Under the pieces are notes generated by a model. That model saw only the letters and a program-made list of their open reading frames with translations. It was not told the DNA's origin and did no database searches. The translations under genes and the position numbers were made by a program. From JBGPLJ01 sp035644395 (GTDB taxonomy: Bacteria > Pseudomonadota > Gammaproteobacteria > Steroidobacterales > Steroidobacteraceae): a stretch of DNA of 64,000 bases. The DNA lies in assembly GCA_035644395.1 (NCBI GenBank), contig DASQOR010000053.1, positions 1-64,000 on the forward strand. Direction: 5' to 3'. Shown here piece by piece: positions 43,993 through 53,499 of this stretch (its first letter is position 1; every line of letters starts with the position of its first letter).

Positions 43993-46143
43993 ATGCGAAA
44001 ACTTGCCGTCCTCGGTGCCGCCTTCCTGATCGGCGTCGCATCGCTGCCCGATTCCACCCAAGCAACGAATACCGACAAGCCCATGGACAATCCGCTGCTC
44101 GCTCGCTGGACGGGCCCGTATGGCGGCGTGCCGGCGTTCGACAAGGTGCGGGTCGAGGACTTCAAGCCCGCGCTCGAAGCGTCGATGGCCGGGAACCTCG
44201 CCGAAGTCGAGCGGATCGTGATGAACCCGAAGGCCGCGACCTTCGACAACACGATCGTCGCCCTGGAGCGCTCCGGCGAAGCGCTGATGCGCGTCAGCAC
44301 CTATTACTACGTCTGGTCATCGACCATGGACCTCGAGGCCTTCCAGGCCGTCGAGCAGGAGATGGCGCCGAAGCTCGCCGCGTTCAACGACAGGATTTAC
44401 CAGAACGAAGCGCTCTTCAAGCGAATCGAGGCGGTCTACAACTCCCCGGCCAAGGCGAAGCTCAACGCCGAGCAGCAACGGCTCGCGTGGAAGGACTACA
44501 GCGACTTCGTGCACGCCGGCGCGAAGCTCGACCCGGAGCCCAAGGCGCGGGTCGCCGCGATCAACGAGCGGCTCGCGACGCTCTACACGAACTTCAGCCA
44601 GAACCTGCTCGCCGACGAAGAGAACTACGTTCTCTATCTCAAGAACGACGCCGACCTCGCGGGACTGCCCGACTCGATTCGCGCGGGCGCATCGGCCGCC
44701 GCCGAGGACAAGGGACACAAGGGCGAATGGGCGATATCGAATACGCGTTCGTCGGTGGAGCCGTTCCTGACCTATTCGACGCGGCGCGACCTGCGCGAAC
44801 AGGTCTGGCGCACGTTCGTGAGCCGCGGCGACAACAACGACGCGCACGACAACAAGAAGCTCATCACCGAGATCCTGGCGCTGCGCGCCGAGCGCGCCAA
44901 GCTCCTCGGCTTCCCGACCCACGCGCACTACCAGCTCGACGAGGAAATGGCGAAGACGCCGGAGAACGCGCTGAAGGTCATGATGCTGGTCTGGCCGGCT
45001 GCAGTGGAACGCGTGCATGAGGAAGTGGCGGACATGCAGGCTATTGCTGACAAGGAAGGGGCCGACAAGCAAAACGCCGGCATCAAGATCGCGCCCTGGG
45101 ACTACCGCTACTACGCCGAGAAGGTCCGCAAGGCGAAGTACGACCTCGACCTCAATGACGTGAAGCCCTACCTGCAGCTCGACAAGCTGCGCGAAGGCAT
45201 GTTCTGGGTCGCCGGGCAGCTCTACGGCTTCCAGTTCATCGAAGTGCACAACGTGCCGACGATCACGCCGGACATCCGCGTATGGGAAGTGAAGGCCGCG
45301 GACGGCAAGCATGTCGGGCTCTGGTACCTCGATCCCTATGCGCGTGCCGGCAAGGGCTCGGGCGCCTGGATGAACGAGTACCGCGCGCAGCAGCGGCTCG
45401 ACGCCACGATCGCGCCGATCGTCTCGAACAACACCAATTTCGTGAAGGGCAAGCCGGGCGAGCCGATCCTCGTGAGCTGGGACGACGCCGTGACGCTCTT
45501 TCACGAATTCGGCCACGCGCTGCACGGGCTCAACTCGAACGTGACCTATCCGGCCCTCGCCGGCACCAACGTGCCGCGCGACTTCGTCGAATTCCCGTCG
45601 CAGCTGAACGAGCACTGGCTGATGACGCCGGAAGTGCTGTCGCGCTTCTGCCTCAACTACCAGACGGGCAAGCCCCTGCCCCAGGATCTCATCGACAAGA
45701 TCCAGAAGGCGAAAACCTTCAACCAGGGCTTCATGACGGTTGAATACCTGTCCGCCGCCATCGTCGACATGAAACTGCATCTCGCGGGTGCCGAGCCGAT
45801 CGATCCGGCCGCCTTCGAGAAGAAGACGCTCGCCGAGATCGGCATGCCCGCCGAGATCGTCATGCGCCACCGCCCGCCGCAGTTCCAGCACATTTTCGCG
45901 GGCGACGGGTATTCCGCCGGCTACTACAGCTACCTCTGGTCCGCGGTCCTCGACGAAGACGCGTACCAGGCCTTCGAGGAGGCTGGCGGCCCTTACGACA
46001 AGGCGGTGGCCAAGCGCTATCACGACGACATCGTGTCGGTCGGCAATACCATCGACCCGGCCGTGGCTTACCGGAATTTCCGCGGGCGCGATCCGAAGGT
46101 CGAGGCGCTCCTCAAGGCTAGGGGCTTCACGCCCGCGCAATAA
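43993..46143 (+). CDS. dcp: Exported M3-family peptidyl-dipeptidase
   Basis: The 716-residue protein has a signal peptide (MRKLAVLGAAFLIGVASLP) and the full M3 zinc-metallopeptidase signature FHEFGHALHGL with His504, plus NVPRDFVEFPSQLNEHW and HIFAGDGYSAGYYSYLWS near the end. It should be periplasmic and remove dipeptides from peptide C-termini. GGAG nine bases before ATG 43993 supports the start; ATG at 43978 is possible. It stands alone, divergent from the formate dehydrogenase operon, and is closed by a good terminator. Confidence 0.92.
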   Translation: MRKLAVLGAAFLIGVASLPDSTQATNTDKPMDNPLLARWTGPYGGVPAFDKVRVEDFKPALEASMAGNLAEVERIVMNPKAATFDNTIVALERSGEALMRVSTYYYVWSSTMDLEAFQAVEQEMAPKLAAFNDRIYQNEALFKRIEAVYNSPAKAKLNAEQQRLAWKDYSDFVHAGAKLDPEPKARVAAINERLATLYTNFSQNLLADEENYVLYLKNDADLAGLPDSIRAGASAAAEDKGHKGEWAISNTRSSVEPFLTYSTRRDLREQVWRTFVSRGDNNDAHDNKKLITEILALRAERAKLLGFPTHAHYQLDEEMAKTPENALKVMMLVWPAAVERVHEEVADMQAIADKEGADKQNAGIKIAPWDYRYYAEKVRKAKYDLDLNDVKPYLQLDKLREGMFWVAGQLYGFQFIEVHNVPTITPDIRVWEVKAADGKHVGLWYLDPYARAGKGSGAWMNEYRAQQRLDATIAPIVSNNTNFVKGKPGEPILVSWDDAVTLFHEFGHALHGLNSNVTYPALAGTNVPRDFVEFPSQLNEHWLMTPEVLSRFCLNYQTGKPLPQDLIDKIQKAKTFNQGFMTVEYLSAAIVDMKLHLAGAEPIDPAAFEKKTLAEIGMPAEIVMRHRPPQFQHIFAGDGYSAGYYSYLWSAVLDEDAYQAFEEAGGPYDKAVAKRYHDDIVSVGNTIDPAVAYRNFRGRDPKVEALLKARGFTPAQ

Positions 46144-46178
46144 GTCAGCCTTCCGATCCAGCGACACCACGCCCTGGC

Positions 46179-46207
46179 ACGCCCCCGTGCCGGGGCGTTT
46201 TCTTTGG
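46179..46207 (+). terminator. Intrinsic terminator after the M3 peptidase gene
   Basis: A perfect 7-bp GC-rich stem (ACGCCCC / GGGGCGT, six-base loop) is followed directly by TTTTCTTT. It starts 36 bases after the stop codon. This is the clearest intrinsic terminator in the window. Confidence 0.9.
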
Positions 46208-46230
46208 CGCCGTACCCCTTGCGGCGGGTT

Positions 46231-46249
46231 ACCTATACGGTGTATAGGT
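46231..46249. promoter_or_regulatory. 19-bp palindromic operator overlapping a promoter
   Basis: ACCTATAC-GGT-GTATAGGT is a perfect inverted repeat with 8-base arms. A promoter-like pair overlaps it: -35 TTGCGG and -10 TATAGG, 18 bases apart, with the palindrome spanning the spacer and -10. It lies 29 bases before the esterase-like gene, which is followed by a TetR-family gene. Auto-repression by that TetR protein is the simple inference. Confidence 0.6.
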
Positions 46250-46277
46250 ACGCGGGACCACCCGGGGGATCCACACG

Positions 46278-49200
46278 ATGTCGTCTCGTTCGCTGCACGC
46301 TGTCCTCATCTTTTCGCTCCTCGCCTCGGGCCTGCCGGCGACCGCCGTCGATACGGCCGCAGCAACGCCCGCCGAGGCCAGGGCCATCCCGGATCCGCCG
46401 ATGCGCGCACTCTGGTCGCGCAGCGATGTGCGCTTCCTTCGGCACTGGACCGGGCTTGGGCCCCTTGCACAGCCGCTGGCCGACGAGGCGAATCTGCGGC
46501 CGCCCGCGGGCCCGTCAGCTTGGCGTCCCCTCACCTCCTGGGGCGATGTCATCTATCTCGCGGACATGCTCGGCGCCCCGCAGTACCGCGGCGCCAGTGC
46601 GTCCGTCGAAACCGCGTACGCCCACACGACCGTCACGCGCGCTCGCGATGGCGATGCCCTGCTGTCGTTCGGCAGTTCGGTTCCCGCCCGCATCTGGGTC
46701 AACGGCGCGCTCGTTCGCGAGCTGTCCGCGAAGCGCCGTTTCACGCCGGACGAGGATCGCCTGCGCGTGCAACTGAAGCACGGCGAGAATTCGATACTCA
46801 TCGCGACGGAGCATACGAGCGGGCCGTGGATGCTCGCGCTCCGGGTCCTCGAGCCCGGCACCGTCCTGCCTCCGCCGCGCGTCTCGCCCGCGGTCGTCCG
46901 CGACACCGACACCGAACTTGCGGTCAGCACGGACATCCCCGCGCGCGCGAGTTCGGCACCGGTGACAGTCAGCATCATCGGCGGTGGCGGTCGGCTCATC
47001 GCGAAGGCCACGATGCCGCGCGGGCGGGATGCTGCCTTCCGGAAAACTCAATGGCCGCAGGGCGCCTATGAAATCCGGCTGGAGACCCGCAATGCCTGGA
47101 ACGAGCGCGAAGTCGTCCATCTCGATGCCTACAACGGCGATGCGCGGGCGGCGGCGCAGCGCTTGCTCGATGCGGCGAAGGGGGCGGCGAATGACACGGC
47201 CGGTGCCACTGTGCGAATGCTCGCGGACATGACACTCGAGCGCCTTGGCGGGCCGCTGGAGAAAGCGGCGGACGATGGCTGGTCGCGCATCGCATCGCCC
47301 CTCATGGAGTACGAAGAATTCCTGCTCGACCAGGCCGGCAAGACCGGCTCGGTCCGCCCGTGGGGATTCACGCGTATCGCCTACACGGACGAAACGGACG
47401 GCTCGACGCAGTACTGCCGCACCTACCTGCCGCCCGACTATTCGGCGGCGAAGCCCTCGCCGCTCGTGCTGTTCCTGCATGGCTACAATCCACCGAACCC
47501 ACGCTACGTCGGGTGGTGGAGCGTCGCGGAACGGCACAACGACTACGCCGACCGGCAGAACATCGTCTACGTGGAGCCGCACGGCCGCGGCAATACCCAG
47601 TACATCGGCATGGGCGAACAGGATGTCCTGCATTGTCTCGCCGAAGTCAAGAAGCGGCTCCGGATCGACGACGATCGCGTTTACCTCGGCGGCGAATCGA
47701 TGGGCGGCTCCGGCGCCTGGCTGATCGCCTCCCGGCATCCGGAGCTTTTCGTCGCGGTCGCGATCACGCATGGCGGCTGGGACTACCGCATCGTGCCGGG
47801 CGCCGGCTTCGATAATCCGCGCGCGACGCGGCCGCTCGAGTTGTGGACGGCCGAAGCCCAGAGCTCGTTTGTCGGCGCGGAATCGCTCCTGAACGTGCCG
47901 CTCCTCGTGCGCCATGGCGATCAGGATGCCGGCGTCAGTACCGAGTTCTCGCGACATGCGGTGCGCCTGCTGAGCCGCTGGGGCTACGACGTGCGCTACG
48001 ACGAAGTGCCCGGGCGCGGCCATGAAGACCTCGGCTATCGCGAGGACAACATCGCCTGGCTTCTCACGCACACGCGGGCGCCTGCGCCGCGCCATGTCCG
48101 CATTCGCGCCATCGATCTCGGCGGCGCGTCGGCCTACTGGTTACAGGTCGACTCCGCGATCGAGCCGTTGCAGGTCATGCGCGTCGATGCCGAAGTCGTT
48201 GAGCCCGGTCTCATCCGCATCGATTCGGAGAATGTGGCCGGCGCCACGCTCACGCTGCCACCAGAACTTCGCGGCCCCGGCCCGACGCAGCAGATCGTGT
48301 GGAATGGGTTCGAAACCGGGGGGAGCCTCACCGCCGAGGGTCGCATCACCATTGCCAGCATGAGCGCGCGGCCCGTAGCGAGGGGCAAGCAACGCGGTCT
48401 GGAGGGTCGCCTCTCCGACCTCTTCAGGACGCCCTTCGCCATTGTCATCGGCAGCCGTTCTCACGATCCGCGCATGCAGCGCTACTGCCAGGAGAAAGGA
48501 GCCGTGCTGGCGCAGCTCTGGAAAGCGTGGCAACACGAGATGCCGCGGGTGTTTCAGGACAGCGAGGTGACGCCGGAGATCGAGAAACAGTATTCGCTCT
48601 TCCTGGTGGGCGGTCCCGACGAGAATCTCGTGACCGCAGGCCTGATCGGCCGACTGCCGCTTGCAGTCGCGCACGATGCCGTGACGATCGACGGCCGCCG
48701 CTTCGCCGCGTCCGACGCCTTCGTGCAGATGATCTATCCGAGCCCATCCGCGCCGGGGCGCTACGTCCTCGTGGTCGCGGCGACGTCGACCAACGGCATG
48801 TACTTCTGGAATCCCGCCGCCTACTGGGACCAGGTGTTCGGCTACCCGACCACCTGGATCGACTGGAACATCGTCGACGGCCGGCGCGTGACTCTCGAGC
48901 GTGGTCTTGGCCGCGATAGCGCCTGGATCGCAGCGGGCGTCTTCGATCGCAGCTGGCGGCTCGATGACCGCTCGGTTTTCACGGGCGACGACGGCTTGCG
49001 CCTGCAGAGTCCCTTGCGGCATGCGCCAGCGGAGAGCCTCGCCGTTCCCGCCGCGATGCTGGATGCTTATGCCGGCAACTATCAGATTTTCCCCGGCGTC
49101 ATTGCTGTCATCACGCACACAGGCGAAGGCCTGACGTTGATTGCGCCCGGTGCGCCGCCGATTTCGCTCGTGGCGGAGAGCGAAACCGATTTCGCAACGC

Positions 49201-49307
49201 CCGGTACCGTCGATCCGCTGAACTTCGAGCGCGACGCGAGCGGCAAGGTCACCGCCTTCGCGCTCGACTACAACGGCACGAGCTTTCACGCGACGAGGCT
49301 TCCATAG
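46278..49307 (+). CDS. Large exported alpha/beta hydrolase (esterase/peptidase-like)
   Basis: The 1009-residue protein has a signal peptide (ending ATAVD), a beta-rich N-terminal region (about 60-370), then an alpha/beta-hydrolase core with LFLHGYNPPNPRY as oxyanion-hole region, nucleophile Ser474 in GGESMGGSG, an acidic residue near RHGDQDAGVS and His in PGRGHEDLG. This looks like carbohydrate-esterase or PHB-depolymerase-type phospholipase/carboxylesterase families. The last 90 residues (AMLDAYAGNYQIF...) resemble the DUF3471-like tail of secreted hydrolases. Substrate unknown. It is the first gene of a unit with a TetR regulator and an FAD oxidoreductase. Confidence 0.75.
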   Translation: MSSRSLHAVLIFSLLASGLPATAVDTAAATPAEARAIPDPPMRALWSRSDVRFLRHWTGLGPLAQPLADEANLRPPAGPSAWRPLTSWGDVIYLADMLGAPQYRGASASVETAYAHTTVTRARDGDALLSFGSSVPARIWVNGALVRELSAKRRFTPDEDRLRVQLKHGENSILIATEHTSGPWMLALRVLEPGTVLPPPRVSPAVVRDTDTELAVSTDIPARASSAPVTVSIIGGGGRLIAKATMPRGRDAAFRKTQWPQGAYEIRLETRNAWNEREVVHLDAYNGDARAAAQRLLDAAKGAANDTAGATVRMLADMTLERLGGPLEKAADDGWSRIASPLMEYEEFLLDQAGKTGSVRPWGFTRIAYTDETDGSTQYCRTYLPPDYSAAKPSPLVLFLHGYNPPNPRYVGWWSVAERHNDYADRQNIVYVEPHGRGNTQYIGMGEQDVLHCLAEVKKRLRIDDDRVYLGGESMGGSGAWLIASRHPELFVAVAITHGGWDYRIVPGAGFDNPRATRPLELWTAEAQSSFVGAESLLNVPLLVRHGDQDAGVSTEFSRHAVRLLSRWGYDVRYDEVPGRGHEDLGYREDNIAWLLTHTRAPAPRHVRIRAIDLGGASAYWLQVDSAIEPLQVMRVDAEVVEPGLIRIDSENVAGATLTLPPELRGPGPTQQIVWNGFETGGSLTAEGRITIASMSARPVARGKQRGLEGRLSDLFRTPFAIVIGSRSHDPRMQRYCQEKGAVLAQLWKAWQHEMPRVFQDSEVTPEIEKQYSLFLVGGPDENLVTAGLIGRLPLAVAHDAVTIDGRRFAASDAFVQMIYPSPSAPGRYVLVVAATSTNGMYFWNPAAYWDQVFGYPTTWIDWNIVDGRRVTLERGLGRDSAWIAAGVFDRSWRLDDRSVFTGDDGLRLQSPLRHAPAESLAVPAAMLDAYAGNYQIFPGVIAVITHTGEGLTLIAPGAPPISLVAESETDFATPGTVDPLNFERDASGKVTAFALDYNGTSFHATRLP

Positions 49308-49888
49308 CGCGCCTGCAATCAACGGCCGGGCGGATCGCCGCGCGCGCCTCCACGATCCTCGAACGCGAAGGCCCCGAGGCCGTGTCGATGCGGCGCATCG
49401 CCCGCGAGCTCGACATGACGCCGATGGCGCTTTATCACCATTTCCGTAACCGCCAATCCCTGCTGAACGCGGTGGTGGATGCGGAAATCGAGCGTTTCGC
49501 CGCAATGGCGGATCGCCTTCGCGGCACGGGCGGCAAGCGCGTTCAACTGACGCGTGTCGTCGATGGGTATCTCGACTACGCTCTCGAACGACCGCGCGTC
49601 TTCGACTATGTTTTCAATACGCGAAGGCCGGGCGCCCGGCGCTACCCGCAGGACTTTCGCGCGCGACGCTCGCCCTCGCTCAATCCGGTTGCCGATGACA
49701 TCGCCGCCGAAATGCGCGCCGGCAGGCTCAAGCGCGCGGACCAGTGGGAGATCGCCTTGCAGCTCTGGGCGCAGGTGCACGGCTATGTCTCGCTCTACCG
49801 TGCGGGCCGCTTCGATCTTGGCGAAAAGGAATTCCGGGCGCTTTATCATCGCGCGGTGAAGCGGCTTCTCGAAGGTCTCCAGGCGTAG
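49304..49888 (+). CDS. TetR-family regulator with no ordinary start codon
   Basis: The DNA-binding domain is complete only if translation begins upstream of the first GTG (49382): TAGRIAARASTILEREG is helix 1, followed by VSMRRIARELDMTPMALYHHF (recognition helix). In this frame no ATG, GTG or TTG occurs between there and far inside the upstream gene. Candidate starts are ATA at 49304, overlapping the upstream TAG and with GAGG five bases before it, or CTG at 49313. The C-terminal ligand domain (about 120 residues) looks intact. It probably represses the palindrome at 46231-46249. Confidence 0.75.
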   Translation: MARLQSTAGRIAARASTILEREGPEAVSMRRIARELDMTPMALYHHFRNRQSLLNAVVDAEIERFAAMADRLRGTGGKRVQLTRVVDGYLDYALERPRVFDYVFNTRRPGARRYPQDFRARRSPSLNPVADDIAAEMRAGRLKRADQWEIALQLWAQVHGYVSLYRAGRFDLGEKEFRALYHRAVKRLLEGLQA

Positions 49889-49890
49889 CC

Positions 49891-51141
49891 ATGCCGGCAC
49901 CGAATCCCGGCGATGAAACCATCGCGATCGTCGGCGCGGGCGTGATCGGCTGCGCCGTCGCGTACGCGCTCGCGCGCGAGGGACGGCGCGTCATGGTGAT
50001 CGATCGCGCCGATCCGGGGGTAGCCGGCGCGAGCTTCGGGAACGTGGGCCATCTCGCCGCGGAACTCGTCGAGCCCCTGCCCTCGCGCCAGCTGCTGTTC
50101 AGCTTCTGGCGCATGCTGACGGCGTTCGACGGACCGCTCGAGATTCCCATGCGACGCTGGTTGCGGTTCGCGCCCTGGGCACTGCGCTTCACGGCTGCGG
50201 CATTCCGCCAGCACGAGAACACGCAACACCTCGCGCCGCTCGTCAGGCCGGCGACGGCGGACTTCGAACGCTGGCTCATTGAGATCGGCCGCCCGGATCT
50301 CATGCGCAGGAACGGCCACTATCAATTCTGGTTTTCATCAGGCGCCGCGCAAAAGGCGGATGCGCAAGCGCGCCATATGAACGAGCTCGGTGTGCCGACC
50401 GAACCCGCGAGCGCGGAAGTACTCGCCGCGGTCTCAGGCGCCGCAAAGCGCGCAGGCATCGCTGGACTTTGGTTTAATAAGAGTGGCCATGTTATTGATC
50501 CACAAGGCGTCTGCCAGGCCTTTTCCGACGCTGCAATCTCGCTCGGTGCCAGCTTCGAGCGCAACGATGTGCGCGCCCTGCAACCGCGAGGGCAGCGCAT
50601 CGAGATCCTCACTCCAACCGATCGTCGGGTCGTTTCCACGGCGATCGTCTGTGCCGGCGCCTGGTCGAAGTCGCTCCTGACGCCGTTCGGGCTCAAGGTT
50701 CCGCTCGAGGCGGCGCGCGGCTATCACGTCGAGCTTGCGGGTCATGCGCCCCTTCTCGATGCGCCGATCGTCTACATGGATGAGAGCGTGCTCGTCACGC
50801 CGATGGCCTCGCGACTCAGGGCATCGACGTACATGGAATTCGAACGCATCGACGCGCCGCCGGACGCGCGCAAGCCGGCACGCTTGCGCCGGAAACTGCA
50901 AGCGCTCGGTTATCGCTGTGACAACGAAGGGCCGAGCTGGGTGGGACCGCGACCCGTGTTGCCCGACTACTTGCCGGGCATCGGCCGCGCGCCCGGCCCA
51001 CGGAATCTCTTCTACGCGATCGGCCACCAGCACATTGGATTGACGCTCGCGCCAGTCACGGGCGAGCTCGTCGCGGATCTCGTCGCGGGGCGCCCAACGA
51101 AGTACGACGTGGCGCCGTTCGATCTGCGTCGCTTCGGCTAG
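49891..51141 (+). CDS. FAD-dependent oxidoreductase (D-amino-acid dehydrogenase-like)
   Basis: A 416-residue DAO-family flavoprotein: IAIVGAGVIGCAVAYALAREG is the FAD Rossmann motif, GASFGNVGHLA a flavin contact, and RPVLPDYLPGIGRAPGPRNLFYAIGHQHIGLTLAP the usual C-terminal active-site stretch. The DadA-like pattern suggests oxidation of an amino acid or amine to an imino/oxo product. It starts two bases after the TetR stop, so the three genes are likely one transcript. Its 3' end overlaps the convergent GH27 stop by four bases. Confidence 0.82.
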   Translation: MPAPNPGDETIAIVGAGVIGCAVAYALAREGRRVMVIDRADPGVAGASFGNVGHLAAELVEPLPSRQLLFSFWRMLTAFDGPLEIPMRRWLRFAPWALRFTAAAFRQHENTQHLAPLVRPATADFERWLIEIGRPDLMRRNGHYQFWFSSGAAQKADAQARHMNELGVPTEPASAEVLAAVSGAAKRAGIAGLWFNKSGHVIDPQGVCQAFSDAAISLGASFERNDVRALQPRGQRIEILTPTDRRVVSTAIVCAGAWSKSLLTPFGLKVPLEAARGYHVELAGHAPLLDAPIVYMDESVLVTPMASRLRASTYMEFERIDAPPDARKPARLRRKLQALGYRCDNEGPSWVGPRPVLPDYLPGIGRAPGPRNLFYAIGHQHIGLTLAPVTGELVADLVAGRPTKYDVAPFDLRRFG

Positions 51142-53135
51142 CTGCCGCGCGGACGGCCGATCTTCACGAACACGACGCCGTGGCGCGGCACGGTCGCCGT
51201 GAATGCATCCTTGAATGGTCCCAGGTCCTGGTGCAGCCAAAGATCGCGCACGGACTGCATGCCCTTCAGATCGATATCGGACCAGCGCACGGTGACCCTG
51301 GCTGCACCCAATCCCCGATTGAAAAGTCCCACGGCCGTCGTGCCGTCAGACAATGGCCGCGCCCATACTTCCGTGCGCGCGTCCTTCCACACACGCGACG
51401 CCGCGTGTCCCAGCGGATCCTGATCGACGTCGAGCACTTCGTCGTTCGTCAAGAGCGCGAGCGTGAACGGATCGAGACGCGACAGATCGGCGCCGATGAA
51501 AAGCGGCGCGGCCTCGAGCGCCCAGAGCGAAAGGTGCAGGACCTGTTCGTTCGGCGTCAGTCGCGTCGGATGAAGATTCGGGCCCCAACCGACGGTGCCC
51601 ACGACCAGCATGTCCGTGTCGTTCCAATGACCGGGCCGCGTGCCCTTTTCACGGCCCGCCTGGCGAAAGCCGACGCTCTGCAGGTTCGACCAGTTGTCGA
51701 GGAGATCGCCGCTCGTCCGCCAGAGATTGCCGCCGACCTGCGCACCCCAGTTCCACACGTCGCCGTACCCGTATTGGCAGAGCGAATACACGATGTCGCG
51801 GTCGACTCGCGCGAGCGCGTCCCGCATCACGACGTAGGGCTTCTTGAATTGCGCCAGCGAGCGCCCCTTCGCGACCTCGTCGTAGGAACACCAGTCGTAC
51901 TTCAAGAGGTCGACGCCCCAGCGTGCGTAGGTCGCCGCATCCCGTGCTTCGTGCTGCCAGCTGCCTTCGTATTCTTCGCAGGTGCGCGGGCCGGGCGATG
52001 AATAGATACCGAGCTTGAACCCGCGCGCGTGCAGGGAATCGGCGAGTGCCTGCATGTCCGGAAATTTCTCGTTTGGCCGGATCTCGCCGTTCGCGTCGCG
52101 CTTGCCTTCCCAGGTGTCATCGATGACGACGTATTGGTAGCCGTGCGCGGCAAGTCCGCTCTTTTCGAGCCAGTCCGCCGCCGCGAGCACTTTCTGCTGA
52201 TCGACGGCCGGTCCCCAGACATTCCACGAGTTCCAGCCCATGGGCGGGGTGCTTGCGAGCGCATCAGCGCCTGCGATGACTTCCAGTGAGCGCGTCGTGC
52301 TGCCGCGATCTCCACTTGCCGTGACTGTGACTTGCGAGCGGCCGGCCCGATGCATCTGGCCACTGATGATTCCGGTCTTGCTGTCGATGGCGAGTCCGGC
52401 CGGCAGCCCGGCGGCGCTGAATCGCAGCGGCTTGCCTCCCGTAGCGGGCACGCGATACAGAAAGTCACGGCCCGGTGTACCACCGACGACCTGCGGTCCG
52501 TGAATCGCCGGCTGCACGGTTTCCATGGCCGGCGCGATGGCCGGTGGCGCTTCTGAAGGCGCAATGAACGGTTCGGGACGAGCTGTCGCACCCGGTTGCA
52601 GAAACAGCATCGCCCCCGCCCAGGCGCCTTCGTCGTCATTGCTCGTATCAAAGCCATCGTCGAGCAGCAGCGTCAGCACGCGCGCGCCCGAGAGATCCGC
52701 GACCAGGCGCTTCGGTCGATCGCCGGCGCGCATGAGGCCACTGTCGGCAACCAGGCGATCGTCCGCCCAGACCTCGTACGTGACGCTCCCCACTCCTTGT
52801 TTCACCACATCGTCGAGACCGACCATCGATTCGAAGCGCGTCGCAACGCCCTTGAGGTCGATCACGAACTCGCTGATCGAACGCGTACCGATGCCGTGCG
52901 GGTAGACGATGCCATGCAGCGTGATCGGCAAGTCGCGTATCGATTTGCCTGCCTTGGGGAGGCCCCGGCGCTGCGTCATCTTGCTGAGGTCGAGCGACTC
53001 GAGCCAGATCGCGCCTTCGGGCGGTTGCTCCGCGCGAAAGGGTTCCTTCCCGGAGTCGCTCGCGAATGCCGATCCAGCGAGGCCAAGCGCACCGGCCAGC
53101 GAATACAACGCGCACCGTCTTGAAGCGAGGCTCAT
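51138..53135 (-). CDS. GH27 alpha-galactosidase / alpha-N-acetylgalactosaminidase with NPCBM domain
   Basis: The product (665 residues) has a twin-arginine-like signal (SRRCALYSLAGALG), an NPCBM carbohydrate-binding domain (about 35-180), an Ig-like putative linker domain with LRFSAAGLPAGLAID (about 225-295), and a GH27 barrel starting PPMGWNSWN. The nucleophile is Asp in LLKYDWC and the acid/base is Asp in HWNDTDML. GH27 retains both alpha-galactosidases and alpha-N-acetylgalactosaminidases. The neighbouring GalNAc-type genes make the second plausible. ATG 53135 has AGGAG ten bases upstream; GTG 53144 lies too close to it. Confidence 0.9.
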   Translation of the reverse strand: MSLASRRCALYSLAGALGLAGSAFASDSGKEPFRAEQPPEGAIWLESLDLSKMTQRRGLPKAGKSIRDLPITLHGIVYPHGIGTRSISEFVIDLKGVATRFESMVGLDDVVKQGVGSVTYEVWADDRLVADSGLMRAGDRPKRLVADLSGARVLTLLLDDGFDTSNDDEGAWAGAMLFLQPGATARPEPFIAPSEAPPAIAPAMETVQPAIHGPQVVGGTPGRDFLYRVPATGGKPLRFSAAGLPAGLAIDSKTGIISGQMHRAGRSQVTVTASGDRGSTTRSLEVIAGADALASTPPMGWNSWNVWGPAVDQQKVLAAADWLEKSGLAAHGYQYVVIDDTWEGKRDANGEIRPNEKFPDMQALADSLHARGFKLGIYSSPGPRTCEEYEGSWQHEARDAATYARWGVDLLKYDWCSYDEVAKGRSLAQFKKPYVVMRDALARVDRDIVYSLCQYGYGDVWNWGAQVGGNLWRTSGDLLDNWSNLQSVGFRQAGREKGTRPGHWNDTDMLVVGTVGWGPNLHPTRLTPNEQVLHLSLWALEAAPLFIGADLSRLDPFTLALLTNDEVLDVDQDPLGHAASRVWKDARTEVWARPLSDGTTAVGLFNRGLGAARVTVRWSDIDLKGMQSVRDLWLHQDLGPFKDAFTATVPRHGVVFVKIGRPRGS

Positions 53136-53268
53136 GGCGGTCACTCTCCTGCCGCGATCCAGCCAGCGGCTTTCATTGCGATCGACACCTCGTCAAGATG
53201 ACACCACCAGGCCCGTCCGCCGCAAGTCTCGCAGAAAATCACGCACACCTCGCCTCGCCTATCGCCGC

Positions 53269-53481
53269 GCGCGGGACAACGAGCGGGTCGTCGCCGACAA
53301 AAGGCTGCACGGTGGCAAGGGAACCGTGGGCGTCAAATGGATTTTCGGCCGCCAGGGCTACGCCCGCCCCGCGCAGCTCTACACGTACGACATTCCGCCG
53401 GGAGCCAGCGAGGGCGTGCACACACACGCTCGCGGCGACCGGCCATTGATGGTTTATCTGGTCGCGATGACGCGCGACTGA
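53269..53481 (+). pseudogene. Cupin-domain remnant
   Basis: The translated segment ARDNERVV...LHGGKGTVGVKWIFG and YDIPPGASEGVHTHARGD resembles the first half of a cupin fold, with the H-x-H metal motif. It ends 17 residues later without the second cupin motif and without a credible start. No good Shine-Dalgarno was found. It is probably decayed, or a frameshifted small gene. Confidence 0.35.
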
Positions 53482-53499
53482 GCGCATAGTGGCACGCTC

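Noticed and set aside
43988..43993. TACAAT as a -10 element for the M3 peptidase gene
   Set aside because: It overlaps the start codon, so it would start transcription inside the gene; the signal peptide and Shine-Dalgarno fit translation from ATG 43993.
44317..46170. A 617-codon minus-strand open frame opposite the M3 peptidase
   Set aside because: The plus strand carries the intact HEFGH zinc site and signal peptide; the antisense product has no recognisable fold.
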